This document shows positions 39,476 to 47,441 of a stretch of DNA of 47,441 nt, one piece after another. Source of the DNA: SICU01 sp038045445 (GTDB lineage: Archaea > Nanobdellota > Nanobdellia > Pacearchaeales > GW2011-AR1). Under the pieces are notes generated by a model. The model searched no databases. It saw only the letters and a list, made by a program, of their open reading frames with translations, and had not been told where the DNA came from. Position 1 is the stretch's first letter. Each line of letters begins with the position of its first letter. The position numbers and the translations under genes were made by a program. Where the stretch lies: the NCBI GenBank assembly GCA_038045445.1, contig JBBSYC010000020.1:1-47441 (forward strand), in the 5' to 3' direction.

Positions 39476-41025
39476 TTAGAAAATATTTTGTTTTGGGATT
39501 GTTTGCATTATCTGTTTTAGGTGCTTTAGTTTTGGCTCAGTCTGGAAGTCCTAATGACCCTAATGTAGGAAAACAACTTGCAACGGTATGTTGTGAACAA
39601 ACGGTTACTGGAGCATTTTGTCAGAATGTTCCATCTACCGAATGCAAACAAGGAAGCAGACAAGTTCCAACTAGTTGCGAGTCTACTAGTTATTGTAAGG
39701 CTGGGACTTGCTATGATTCTACTGAAGGAACTTGTTTGGATAATACTCCTCAATTGGTTTGCAACAACAATGGAGGAGTTTGGAGTGAAGAAACTCCTCC
39801 CCAATGTTCTCTTGGTTGTTGTATTCTAGGAGACCAGGCAGCATTTGTTTCTTTGGTCAGATGCAAGAGATTGAGCTCTTATTTGGGACTCGAAACTAAC
39901 TATGACACAAGCACAGCCAATGAAATTTCATGTATAGAAAAAGTTCAACAACAAGAAGTTGGAGCATGTGTTTATGAGTTTGAATTTGAGAGAACATGTA
40001 AATTTGGGACAAGGTCTGAATGTAACACTCAAACAGGAAACGCATCACTTGTTGGAGGAACATTTTACGCAGGAAAACTGTGTTCTGCCGAAGAGCTTGG
40101 AACAATATGCGGACCTACTACAAAGACCACTTGTGTCTCTGGAAAAGATGGGGTTTATTTCGTAGACTCGTGTGGGAATCCCGCAAATATTTATGATTCT
40201 TCTAAGGTAAATGATAAATTGTATTGGAGCAATATAATATCGAGGGAAAATTCATGTAATCCTTCTGCAACTAACGCACTAAGCTCTTCATGTGGAAATT
40301 GTGATTACTTGCAGGGAAGCATTTGTAGAGGAGAGAAAGATGCTGGTAAAAGTCCTACATATGGAGACTTTATATGTGCTGATTTAAATTGTAAAAAAAC
40401 GCAGAATAAAAAAGACTACAAACATGGAGAAAGCTGGTGTGTCTATGAAGATTATGGAAGCTTTGGAAAAAGTGATAATTCTGTAGGGAGTAGATTCTAT
40501 AAACATGTATGCATTAATGGAGAAGAAGTCTTGGAACAATGTGAGGATTTTAGGGCGGAAGAATGTATTTCTGATACAGTGAATGGATTTTCTCAAGCTG
40601 CGTGTAAAGTAAATAGATGGCAAGATTGCCTTAATCAGGAAGATCAACTAAAATGTGAAAATGAGGACTTGAGAGATTGTAATTGGAAAGAGGGAATCTT
40701 TTTGCAAGCCTTAGCAAATCAAACCAATGGGCAACAGTCTACGGGAACATGCTTTCCAGAGAACAAACCAGGTTTTGATTTTTGGAGCGATACTGAAACT
40801 TCTGAAATATGTTCTGTAGCAAGTGAAACTTGTGTTGTTAAATTTGAGAAGGGATTATTTGGTGGAGAAAAATGCGTTGGAAACTGTCAATGTTTAGAGC
40901 CTAATTGGGAAAAGGAAAAGGCAGAAATTTGTAAAATGGTTGGTGACTGCGGTCCATCATTAAACTGGATAGGAAATAAAGGATATGATAAAGGTTACAA
41001 GATAACTATAGGTTCAGATAAATAA
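39472..41025 (+). CDS. Cys-rich surface protein, module copy 2 (short form)
   Basis: 517 aa. Signal peptide YFVLGLFALSVLGALVLAQ. Aligns with the N-terminal 540 residues of the giant protein: TVCCEQTVTGAFCQNVPSTEC, AGTCYDSTEGTC, GVYFVDSCGNPANIYDSSK, HGESWCVYEDYG, EICSVASETCV, GDCGPSLNWIG. It stops where the hydrophobic domain of the long form begins and lacks that domain and the Ig-like repeats. More than 35 Cys. Coupled to the preceding prepilin-like gene by ATGA. Probably disulfide-stabilised and extracellular. Confidence 0.8.
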   Translation: MIRKYFVLGLFALSVLGALVLAQSGSPNDPNVGKQLATVCCEQTVTGAFCQNVPSTECKQGSRQVPTSCESTSYCKAGTCYDSTEGTCLDNTPQLVCNNNGGVWSEETPPQCSLGCCILGDQAAFVSLVRCKRLSSYLGLETNYDTSTANEISCIEKVQQQEVGACVYEFEFERTCKFGTRSECNTQTGNASLVGGTFYAGKLCSAEELGTICGPTTKTTCVSGKDGVYFVDSCGNPANIYDSSKVNDKLYWSNIISRENSCNPSATNALSSSCGNCDYLQGSICRGEKDAGKSPTYGDFICADLNCKKTQNKKDYKHGESWCVYEDYGSFGKSDNSVGSRFYKHVCINGEEVLEQCEDFRAEECISDTVNGFSQAACKVNRWQDCLNQEDQLKCENEDLRDCNWKEGIFLQALANQTNGQQSTGTCFPENKPGFDFWSDTETSEICSVASETCVVKFEKGLFGGEKCVGNCQCLEPNWEKEKAEICKMVGDCGPSLNWIGNKGYDKGYKITIGSDK

Positions 41026-41056
41026 GGGTTATAAATACTAAAATGATTGTTCTATA

Positions 41057-42076
41057 ATGGTTTCGTACTATCTTCTTTTAACTCTAGCGATTAGTTTTTT
41101 TGTTTCAATATTATTGACGCCTTTGTGGATAAAAAAGGTGAGGTCGATAGGTCTTGTGTGGGATGACATGAACAAGATAAAAAGCGATAAAATTGCAGGC
41201 TCTGGAGGAATTATTGTTTTACTTGCTTTTCTTCTAAGCTCTCTAAGTTATGTTGCATATAGAACGTTTTTGCTTGATAACCAAAATGGATTCCTTCTAG
41301 AAATATTTGCTATTCTCATAATGGTTACTTTTATGGGATTTGTGGGATTTATAGATGATTTATTTGGGTGGAGAAAGGGAGGACTCTCGATGAAAACAAG
41401 AATACTTCTCGCAATATTTGGGGCAATTCCTTTGATTGCAATAAATGCCGGAAGGAGCTCTATGAGTTTTCCATTTGTTGGAGTAATAGATTTGGGATTA
41501 TTATATCCTCTTTTACTAATACCTTTAGGGGTTGTTGCTACGACAACTACTTTTAATATGCTCGCGGGATTTAATGGTCTTGAAGCTGGGCAGGGAGTAA
41601 TTTTATTGTCTTCTCTCGCTTTAGTTTCTTATTTAACTGGGAGTCCATGGCTTTCTGTTATCTGCATGTGTATGGTTTTCGCTTTAATTGGATTCCTTAA
41701 ATATAATTGGATACCTTCAAAAGTATTTCCAGGAGATTCTATGACTTATGCAATAGGTATTTTGATATCTGCTGTTGCAATAGTAGGAAATTTCGAAAAG
41801 ATAGCTTTATTCTTTTATATTCCTTATATAATAGAGGTCGTATTGAAATCAAGAGGAAAACTAAAGAAGCCTTCTTTTGGAAAACCATTAAGTGATGGGT
41901 CTTTGGGTAATTTGCATGATAAGATGTACAGTCTGAATCATGTTTCTATTTTTATATTAAATAAACTTGGAATTAAATCTACTGAAAAAAGAGCAGTTGC
42001 GCTTATATTATCCTTCCAAGTAATTATTATATTGATTGGGCTTGTTATTTTTAAAAGCAGTATTTTTAACGCCTAA
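41057..42076 (+). CDS. UDP-GlcNAc:polyprenyl-P GlcNAc-1-P transferase family (GT4, AglH/Alg7-like)
   Basis: Polytopic MraY/WecA/Alg7-family enzyme, about ten membrane helices, 339 aa. Metal-binding Asp pair GFIDDLFGWRKGGLSMKTR (Asp100-Asp101), NMLAGFNGLEAGQG (family: N..D/GfNGLE.G) and FPGDSMTYAIG (family: GDs...f.G). SFGKPLSDGSLGN.HDK near the C-terminus fits the Alg7/archaeal subgroup. It would load the first sugar phosphate on dolichyl phosphate for N-glycosylation of the many sequon-rich surface proteins encoded around it. Confidence 0.88.
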   Translation: MVSYYLLLTLAISFFVSILLTPLWIKKVRSIGLVWDDMNKIKSDKIAGSGGIIVLLAFLLSSLSYVAYRTFLLDNQNGFLLEIFAILIMVTFMGFVGFIDDLFGWRKGGLSMKTRILLAIFGAIPLIAINAGRSSMSFPFVGVIDLGLLYPLLLIPLGVVATTTTFNMLAGFNGLEAGQGVILLSSLALVSYLTGSPWLSVICMCMVFALIGFLKYNWIPSKVFPGDSMTYAIGILISAVAIVGNFEKIALFFYIPYIIEVVLKSRGKLKKPSFGKPLSDGSLGNLHDKMYSLNHVSIFILNKLGIKSTEKRAVALILSFQVIIILIGLVIFKSSIFNA

Positions 42077-42102
42077 AACATAAATTTAAAAGGCTGAAAT
42101 TT

Positions 42103-43809
42103 ATGGTTTTGTTAATGAACTCTATCAAATGGGTATTGGTTTTTGGCATTGTAGCTTTGCTTGTTATTTCGCCAGTTTTAGCTGGAAGTAAAGATGTCTT
42201 TGGAGATTTGATTTCAAAAAATAGCAAGAATGATATTGATAAAGTACTCTTTATGGGTTCTTCTTTGAAGGCTCCAGAAATTTCTTCTGAAACTAAGGAA
42301 AATGCTGTTAGAGAAGTATTGGATAAATTTGAATCTATGAAAACTGTTCCAATAATTGTTTGGGTTAAAGATGGAGAGAGTGTTGAAGATGTTGTTAATA
42401 GTCTTGAAGAATTTGAAGTAAAATATATCTATAATGAGTTTAATGGTTTTTCTGGAAGAGCCACAGAAAAGTCTGTAAATGATATGATTAAAGATGACAA
42501 GATAGATTATTTTGCATTTGATAATATTGTTGTTGCCAATTTATTACAAAGCAGGCCTCTAATTGGGGCGAGCGCAGTTCATTCTAATTATAGCCTCACT
42601 GGAGAAGGAGTCGGAGTCTGCCATTTAGATACGGGAGTTAATTATAACCACCCTAGTCTTGCTGGAGCATATTCTGGAGGATATGACTTTGTTAATAATG
42701 ATAGTGACCCATTTGATGATAATGGTCATGGAACTTCCACTGCGGGAATAATTGCTTCTAACCATACTCTTTTCAGAGGAATTTCTCCAGGAGTTGATTT
42801 GCTCGCAGTTAAGGTTCTTGGTGCAGATGGACAGGGATACTTTAGTGATGTTATCGCTGGGATAAACTGGTGCATAACAAATAGAAATACTTACAAAATA
42901 TCTTCATTATCTATGAGTTTGGGAACTGTTCAGACATATAATCCTCAAACATCTCCTGGATATGCTGAACCTGCACTTCAAACGGCTTTCAATTTACATA
43001 TTGTTCCTGTTGCATCTACTGGAAACATGGGTTCAGTTACTGGAATTTCTTATCCTGCTGTTTCTCCTTATGTTATATCTGTTGCTTCGTCATATAACTC
43101 CAACTTGGGAACTCTTACTTTTAATTCAAACAATTTTAGTTGCACAGATACAAACATTGTTCCTGATATGATTTCATGCTTTAGCAATAGGGCTTCTTTC
43201 ACAGACATTATCGCTCCAGGGAGTAGTATAGCCACTACTTCAATATCTGGGACTATTGCACCTAGAGCAGGAACTTCTATGTCTGTGCCTCACATTGTAG
43301 GCACAATAGCTCTTATGAAACAAAGGAATTTTCAAATGACTGTGCCTCAAGTTGAGGATATTTTAAAATTCACTGGAAGGAATATTTATGATTCTGCGAC
43401 TGGAATTAATTTCTCAAGGGTTAATGCTCTTGATGCAGTAAATTATGTTCCTCACATGATAAGAAATGGAAGCTTTGTTCCTGGAGGCTCTGTAAACCTT
43501 TACATAAATGATGCAAGAAATCCTGGGGCAGTTTATTTTGTTTTCTTGTCTTTTGGAAGGACTTTTGGAATTCCTCTCGCTAATGGGCTTGTGTTTCCTC
43601 TTGACCTTGATGGATTGCTTACATTTTCTTTGACATATCCTAACCCACTTGTTACGAATAATATAGGATTTTTAGACAGTAATGGAAGAGCTGTTGCAAC
43701 AGTCAATGTTCCTAATATTCCAGGAATAGAAAATATTACAATCTACTCTGCGTTTCTTAGCGCTAATTCTACAGATATAACCTCTATGTCTAATTCAGTT
43801 AGAGTTTAA
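42103..43809 (+). CDS. Secreted subtilisin-like serine protease
   Basis: S8 family, 568 aa. Signal peptide (IKWVLVFGIVALLVISPVLA), an inhibitor_I9-like propeptide at about 65-150 (VPIIVWVKDGESVEDVVNSLEEFEVKYIYNEFNGFSGRAT), then the catalytic triad Asp176 (VCHLDTGVNYNHP), His209 (DDNGHGTSTAGI) and Ser392 (AGTSMSVPHIVGT); oxyanion Asn308 in VASTGN. The C-terminal 110 residues form a beta domain without a membrane anchor. Complete and probably active outside the cell. Start ATG 42103 or ATG 42115 (MNSIKW). Confidence 0.93.
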   Translation: MVLLMNSIKWVLVFGIVALLVISPVLAGSKDVFGDLISKNSKNDIDKVLFMGSSLKAPEISSETKENAVREVLDKFESMKTVPIIVWVKDGESVEDVVNSLEEFEVKYIYNEFNGFSGRATEKSVNDMIKDDKIDYFAFDNIVVANLLQSRPLIGASAVHSNYSLTGEGVGVCHLDTGVNYNHPSLAGAYSGGYDFVNNDSDPFDDNGHGTSTAGIIASNHTLFRGISPGVDLLAVKVLGADGQGYFSDVIAGINWCITNRNTYKISSLSMSLGTVQTYNPQTSPGYAEPALQTAFNLHIVPVASTGNMGSVTGISYPAVSPYVISVASSYNSNLGTLTFNSNNFSCTDTNIVPDMISCFSNRASFTDIIAPGSSIATTSISGTIAPRAGTSMSVPHIVGTIALMKQRNFQMTVPQVEDILKFTGRNIYDSATGINFSRVNALDAVNYVPHMIRNGSFVPGGSVNLYINDARNPGAVYFVFLSFGRTFGIPLANGLVFPLDLDGLLTFSLTYPNPLVTNNIGFLDSNGRAVATVNVPNIPGIENITIYSAFLSANSTDITSMSNSVRV

Positions 43810-44020
43810 TTGTTTGTTGATTTTACTCGTAAATTTAGAATTCTTTGAATATTATTATTAAGTGATTGAGGCATTTATAGACCAAAAAAGATTAAATTAG
43901 AGCACAGTCAATGACTTTGAAAATTGAACAGTTGCGTCTTGATAATAATCTGTTATTTGATATTTGTGTAAGGGGCAAGTTTATTCCATTTTTCCACTAA
44001 TCTCCATGATTATCTGGATG

Positions 44021-45466
44021 TTAATCAAATATTTTCTTAAACCAATCTATTATTTCATTAAATATTGTTCTTTCTGAATCAAATTCTCTTACCACTTCTC
44101 CAACATGTTGTGCTTCTTCTCCAGAGTTTAATGGTTCTGGAGGAGGATTTGAACTTCCTCCGCTTTCTGGAGGTGTTGAGGGTGAAGATGGGGCGGGGGA
44201 AGGGCTAGCACTAGAAGAGCCACCAGAAGAAGAACTTGGAATTAAATTAATTGGAACGCCTAAATTTCTTAGATAAGATAATCCTTCTTTTGTGACTTGA
44301 TTATATGCTTGGTCTATGCAAGCTATATTTACAAGAGTTGTACTATTCTCTTCTAAAACTACTTTGCATTCATGGACAATTTCGGAGCCAGAAGGACATA
44401 ATATTCTCATTGAGAAAAAAGAGTTTGTTGGAGAAATTCCGGAAGCAATTCTGCATTCTGTTTCTTCACTTGTATTAAACCTTAAAATAAAATCTCTTAT
44501 ACTACGGTCGAATCCAGTTCCTGAAATTGGGGAAATTGTAGATTCTATAATTGAAGGGTTTATAGAATCTATTATTCCATATAAGTCTAGATTGCTTGTT
44601 TGACTATTTTCTGCGAAACCATCTGAACATGCTACGCTGTATGAATGCTGTCCTTGACTTTGTTCACTTAATGTGCAAATACCCAATCCTAAATCTACAG
44701 AACATGTGTTTGAAGAAGGCATTAGATTAAAAGAAACATCATTTGGAGACCATCTGCATGATATTGATGGAAGAGTTACTCTTGAAGTAGGCTCTGGAGC
44801 AAGAAAGGAGATAGAGGGCGTAGTATCTACTATTATGAATCCTGTTCTGCTCTGGCTTCCTGAAATTTCTATGAAATACGGGGCTGAAAGTCCACTTCCA
44901 GACTGACCTGAACCAAGAGATGAATTACCTCCAGAATTATTAGAACCTCTGTTTAAACTTCCTCCACTATTTCCATCACCTATGCGAGGACCTCCTCCCG
45001 ATTTTCTTCTATCTCCTGAATTCTGGGAACTTCCGTCAGTGTTTCTTATTTTGCTGAATGATGGAAAGTTTGGACTTCCACTTGAAGTTATTTTTGACTC
45101 TTTATCTCCTTCAAGTTTATACTCTATGTATAAATGAGATTTATCTATTTCTTCCTGTGTTACTCCGAGATTGCATTGAACTTCAACTATAAATCTCTCT
45201 CCAGGAGCCACAGTGTTTATTCCTGAACAACCTTCTTCACAATCAAGATTTGCAAAACCACAACCTTCTATTTCAATAGGGTCTAGACCATTGTTCCTTA
45301 TTATTGTACTAAAAAGAATTTTGTCTCCTAATAGACCTAGTTCGCTTTCAGATGCAGAGAATAGAATTTTTTTGTTATTTATATCTGTTATAATATAGAC
45401 TGCAATTAGAAGTAACACCATAAAAGACGATAAAATAATCAATCTTTTCTTTACCTCTTTCTTCAT
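44021..45466 (-). CDS. Membrane-anchored surface protein with Gly/Ser and Pro/Ser linkers
   Basis: 481 aa. Membrane helix at about 9-27 (LIILSSFMVLLLIAVYIITDI), an Ig-like domain to about 115 with CGFANLDCEEGC, a Gly/Ser/Asn linker (about 130-200), two Ig-like domains with C-x8-C pairs (SISCRWSP, NTCSVDLGLGICTL; TECRIASG, HECKVVL), and a Ser/Pro tract (about 411-445) before a charged C-terminal helix. Same architecture class as the other surface proteins in the window. The 210-nt gap to the subtilase stop at 43809 holds no gene I can support. TATA-like elements (ctataaatttaaata) lie about 20-35 nt upstream. Confidence 0.68.
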   Translation of the reverse strand: MKKEVKKRLIILSSFMVLLLIAVYIITDINNKKILFSASESELGLLGDKILFSTIIRNNGLDPIEIEGCGFANLDCEEGCSGINTVAPGERFIVEVQCNLGVTQEEIDKSHLYIEYKLEGDKESKITSSGSPNFPSFSKIRNTDGSSQNSGDRRKSGGGPRIGDGNSGGSLNRGSNNSGGNSSLGSGQSGSGLSAPYFIEISGSQSRTGFIIVDTTPSISFLAPEPTSRVTLPSISCRWSPNDVSFNLMPSSNTCSVDLGLGICTLSEQSQGQHSYSVACSDGFAENSQTSNLDLYGIIDSINPSIIESTISPISGTGFDRSIRDFILRFNTSEETECRIASGISPTNSFFSMRILCPSGSEIVHECKVVLEENSTTLVNIACIDQAYNQVTKEGLSYLRNLGVPINLIPSSSSGGSSSASPSPAPSSPSTPPESGGSSNPPPEPLNSGEEAQHVGEVVREFDSERTIFNEIIDWFKKIFD

Positions 45467-45517
45467 CAGATTATCTTTGTAAAAAAGATATTTAAATTTA
45501 TAGTATAGACATTTAGG

Positions 45518-45967
45518 ATATAGATAACTGCGTAGTTTAATGACCTACATTTCGCAGTTCTCTATCTGTATAACTGCACTAGAATGTAATATGGGCATGC
45601 AGTTATCCATAATTGAGTTACATTTTGTTCCTAAATCTCTAACCTCAAAAATCTTCAATTTTTGATGGCCATCAAGAATGCTTTCTTTTGCATTCTTGAG
45701 GTAAGACAATTTGGAAAAACGAGTAAGGCTATCAACCAAATTGTCCATATCAAAAAATCTATGCACTCCTACATACTTTACATGAGATACTTCGAATTAG
45801 ATTTGGGGTGATAGGGGTTTTTTAGGTCTTGATGAATTTGGTACATCACAAAACTTGATGAGTTTTACCTCGCACTAAAGTGTGGAGTTTGCTAGTAGTT
45901 TTGTGATTACAGTTGAACATCTCCAAGAAACTACTAACTCCAATATCAAAGATTGGAGATTTCAACT
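45518..45967. other. Palindrome-rich non-coding region (candidate structured RNA)
   Basis: A 450-nt gap filled with inverted repeats: GATAACTGC (45522-45530) / GCAGTTATC (45599-45607); AACTGCG (45525-45531) / CGCAGTT (45553-45559); CAAGAATG/CATTCTTG (about 45672-45699); GACAATTTGG/CCAAATTGTC (45705-45745, 10 bp); ATCACAAAACT (45845-45855) / AGTTTTGTGAT (45897-45907, 11 bp); and AGTTGAACATCTCCA (45911-45925) / TGGAGATTTCAACT (45954-45967). The last two begin within 5 nt of the stop of the ATPase gene on the minus strand. A 73-codon ORF inside (45545-45766, minus) is interrupted by these stems and is not called. Confidence 0.5.
45610..45642. repeat. 33-bp dispersed repeat, copy 2
   Basis: Copy of 34150-34182 (29 of 33 identical, ungapped), located inside the palindrome-rich region. 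Confidence 0.5.
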
Positions 45968-45971
45968 AGTA

Positions 45972-47300
45972 TTAAGAACCTTGCATTTCCCTGAGATCTA
46001 TTAACTTTAGGTTTTCTTCTTCGATTTTTTTGCTAAATGACTTTGCAAAAATAATATACTTTTCTTTTCTTTTGCCGTTATTCCACTCGAAATGTCTTGC
46101 TTTTTCTTTAAGAGATTTAAATATCTCGCTTGGATTTACATTATCTTTCCATTTACATTCAATGAATGTTGCTTCCTTATGCTTATCATTTAAGGCTATT
46201 AAATCAATCTCTTTATCTTTAAACCACCATCTTCCCATTTTATCTGCATCAATTAAATCATTTCTTACAATATATTGAAATACTATATTCTCAAATATTC
46301 TCCCCAAGTATTCTGAATAGTTATCTTTTATTCTATTTATTTTAAATGAACCTGTTTCTATGCTACTTAAATTAGAATAAATAAATTTAAACCAGAATGA
46401 CAAGAAATTGTCTTTTATGAAATATCTCCCATTTCTTGATTTAAGGTTTTTAGTTAGGGGGATTTCTCTTTTAATCATGTCAACTTCTAGAAGGTTCTTG
46501 AGGTATGGGCTTAAATCTGTTCTTTTAAATTTTGTATATTGTTTTATTTCATTTAGTTTATTTTTTCCGTTTGCTATTGCTTCTAGTATTACTTTGTAAG
46601 TACTTGGATTTTCAAATTCGTATCTAGTTATAAAGTCAATTTCATCTCTGAGAAATCTTATTTCTCCTTTAAGCTGTTCTTCAAGCCATTTCCAAAAGTT
46701 TTCTCTATCATTAATCTTTATTATGTAATAAGGGATTCCATCTGAAAAACCATATATTTCAATTAGCTCTTGCAATGATTTTCCTGGAAAGAACTCTTTC
46801 ATGTCAAAGAAGTTTATGGGTTTTAATTTAAAAGATGCTGTTCTTCTTCCATATAAGGGGCTTTGATAGCTCAACACTTTTGAAGTGATTATAGAGATTG
46901 ATGAGCCTAGCAAAATTAGTTTTAATTTTGTTTTGTTTAGTTTTGTATCTACTAAACTCTGAAATATGCTGATAATAGATGGATTTTCCTTTATTAAATT
47001 CTGGAATTCATCTATTATTATTACATCCGCTTTGTCTTTAAAATAATCTATTAGAGCCTCAAAATCTTGTTTTATATTGTTTGCATTTGAGTTGTATTCT
47101 ACACAGGTATTGTGGAATCTTTCTGCATTCTTTTCTGTTGTTGCCAAATAATATAATCTTTTTTTATGTTTTGTTGTTTCTAATATAAGTTCAGTTTTTC
47201 CAACTCTTCTTCTACCGTAGATAATTAAAAACTCAAATTTATTACTGTCTAAGATTACTTTTATTTCTTTTTGCTCGTTTTTTCTGTCTTTGAAGTCCAT
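45972..47300 (-). CDS. Archaeal ATPase with DUF234 nuclease-like domain
   Basis: 442 aa. P-loop IIYGRRRVGKTELI (Walker A at 29-36), Walker B ADVIIIDEFQNL (Asp97-Glu98), sensor-like LILLGSS, and SPLYGRRTASFKLKPI typical of the archaeal ATPase family. A winged-helix region (about 235-290) follows, then a C-terminal DUF234 domain with RWWFKDKEIDLIALN...EATFIECKWK, a PD-(D/E)xK-like E-I-D...E-C-K core. These genes are often multicopy and patchily distributed in archaea, consistent with mobile or selfish elements. TATA-like sequences lie upstream at about 47320-47345. The 3' end abuts the palindrome-rich region. Confidence 0.85.
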   Translation of the reverse strand: MDFKDRKNEQKEIKVILDSNKFEFLIIYGRRRVGKTELILETTKHKKRLYYLATTEKNAERFHNTCVEYNSNANNIKQDFEALIDYFKDKADVIIIDEFQNLIKENPSIISIFQSLVDTKLNKTKLKLILLGSSISIITSKVLSYQSPLYGRRTASFKLKPINFFDMKEFFPGKSLQELIEIYGFSDGIPYYIIKINDRENFWKWLEEQLKGEIRFLRDEIDFITRYEFENPSTYKVILEAIANGKNKLNEIKQYTKFKRTDLSPYLKNLLEVDMIKREIPLTKNLKSRNGRYFIKDNFLSFWFKFIYSNLSSIETGSFKINRIKDNYSEYLGRIFENIVFQYIVRNDLIDADKMGRWWFKDKEIDLIALNDKHKEATFIECKWKDNVNPSEIFKSLKEKARHFEWNNGKRKEKYIIFAKSFSKKIEEENLKLIDLREMQGS

Positions 47301-47441
47301 TTTGTATAATTAGGATTAGTATAATTAGAATTATACTATTTAAATCTTTGGATTTTACATTTGAAAGTTTTAGAATGGGCTTATATGAGAGTGACCCTAT
47401 TTAGAGAGGTTTTATAAACTATAAATATCTCTAATTGTATT

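Noticed and set aside
43810..44020. Possible gene in the gap after the subtilase
   Set aside because: No frame longer than about 25 codons with coding character; AT-rich with no clear hairpin or repeat.
45545..45766. 73-codon minus-strand ORF in the palindromic region
   Set aside because: Its sequence is made of the perfect inverted repeats (e.g. GACAATTTGG/CCAAATTGTC), has no family resemblance, and is better explained as structured non-coding DNA.
45518..45967. CRISPR array
   Set aside because: The repeats are inverted and all different; no regularly spaced direct repeats are present here or elsewhere in the window.
45518..45967. A second group II intron fragment (a ggaac...gtaactcaat similarity to the 3' end of the 16S intron)
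   Set aside because: The resemblance is limited to about 20 bases with gaps; no domain V or EBS-like structure accompanies it.

Overview
The window looks like a low-GC archaeal chromosome segment from a DPANN-type lineage (Woesearchaeota/Pacearchaeota-like). The reasons are an archaeal 16S rRNA gene, archaeal ribosomal proteins (uS2, eS19, eL39, eL31), PCNA, FEN1, Hjc, Cbf5, TrmY and an AEP-type primase. TATA-box promoters sit about 25 nt upstream of leaderless-type starts, genes are packed with overlapping convergent ends, and there are many small orphan proteins and large low-complexity surface proteins. The lineage is inferred from gene content only; no database search was possible.

Region 1 (1-5.5 kb): end of an unidentified gene, rps2 with a long charged N-terminal extension, two small genes, then a stand-alone 16S rRNA gene (about 2049-4895) not followed by 23S or 5S. 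The 16S gene is the highlight. It is cut by two large insertions of different classes. The first (2936-3653) has group I intron hallmarks: P1 with a U.G pair at the splice site, R and S core elements forming P7, P8 and P9 hairpins, and a terminal G. The second (about 4079-4774) has group II hallmarks: the domain III/IV sequence and adjacent IBS2/IBS1 exon sites complementary to EBS2 and EBS1 in domain I. Both carry extra genes: a 73-codon ORF and an antisense tRNA-Arg(GCG)-like sequence in the group I intron, and a 71-codon ORF with its own TATA box in the group II intron. Sequences flanking the whole 16S gene pair into a long processing stem.

Region 2 (5-13 kb): a bacterial-type signal peptidase I, a frameshifted small gene, FEN1, small orphans, a pair of secreted proteins, the eS19-eL39-eL31 operon, an NFACT-R plus CRM-domain pair, a DUF362 protein and an acylphosphatase-like protein lacking its catalytic Arg. 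Region 3 (13-20 kb): a two-hairpin RNA candidate, an acidic microprotein, class II lysS coupled to a histone-fold protein, TrmY, a DedA-like protein, Cbf5, Hjc and thioredoxin reductase.

Region 4 (20-45.5 kb) is mostly cell-surface machinery: a DUF192 protein, a membrane-anchored SNase with a lamin-tail-like tail, a lamin-tail protein, an M64-like metalloprotease with a prepilin-like partner, two secreted proteins sharing a disulfide-type Cys module, a LamG/Ig-like adhesin, and a duplicated two-gene module (KGQVTIF-type prepilin-like protein plus giant Cys-rich protein, joined by ATGA overlaps). A GlcNAc-1-P transferase for N-glycan synthesis and a subtilase follow. Replication genes (primase with two zinc ribbons, PCNA) are interspersed. 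Region 5 (45.5-47.4 kb): a 450-nt stretch built of perfect inverted repeats beside an archaeal ATPase-DUF234 gene typical of mobile or selfish families.
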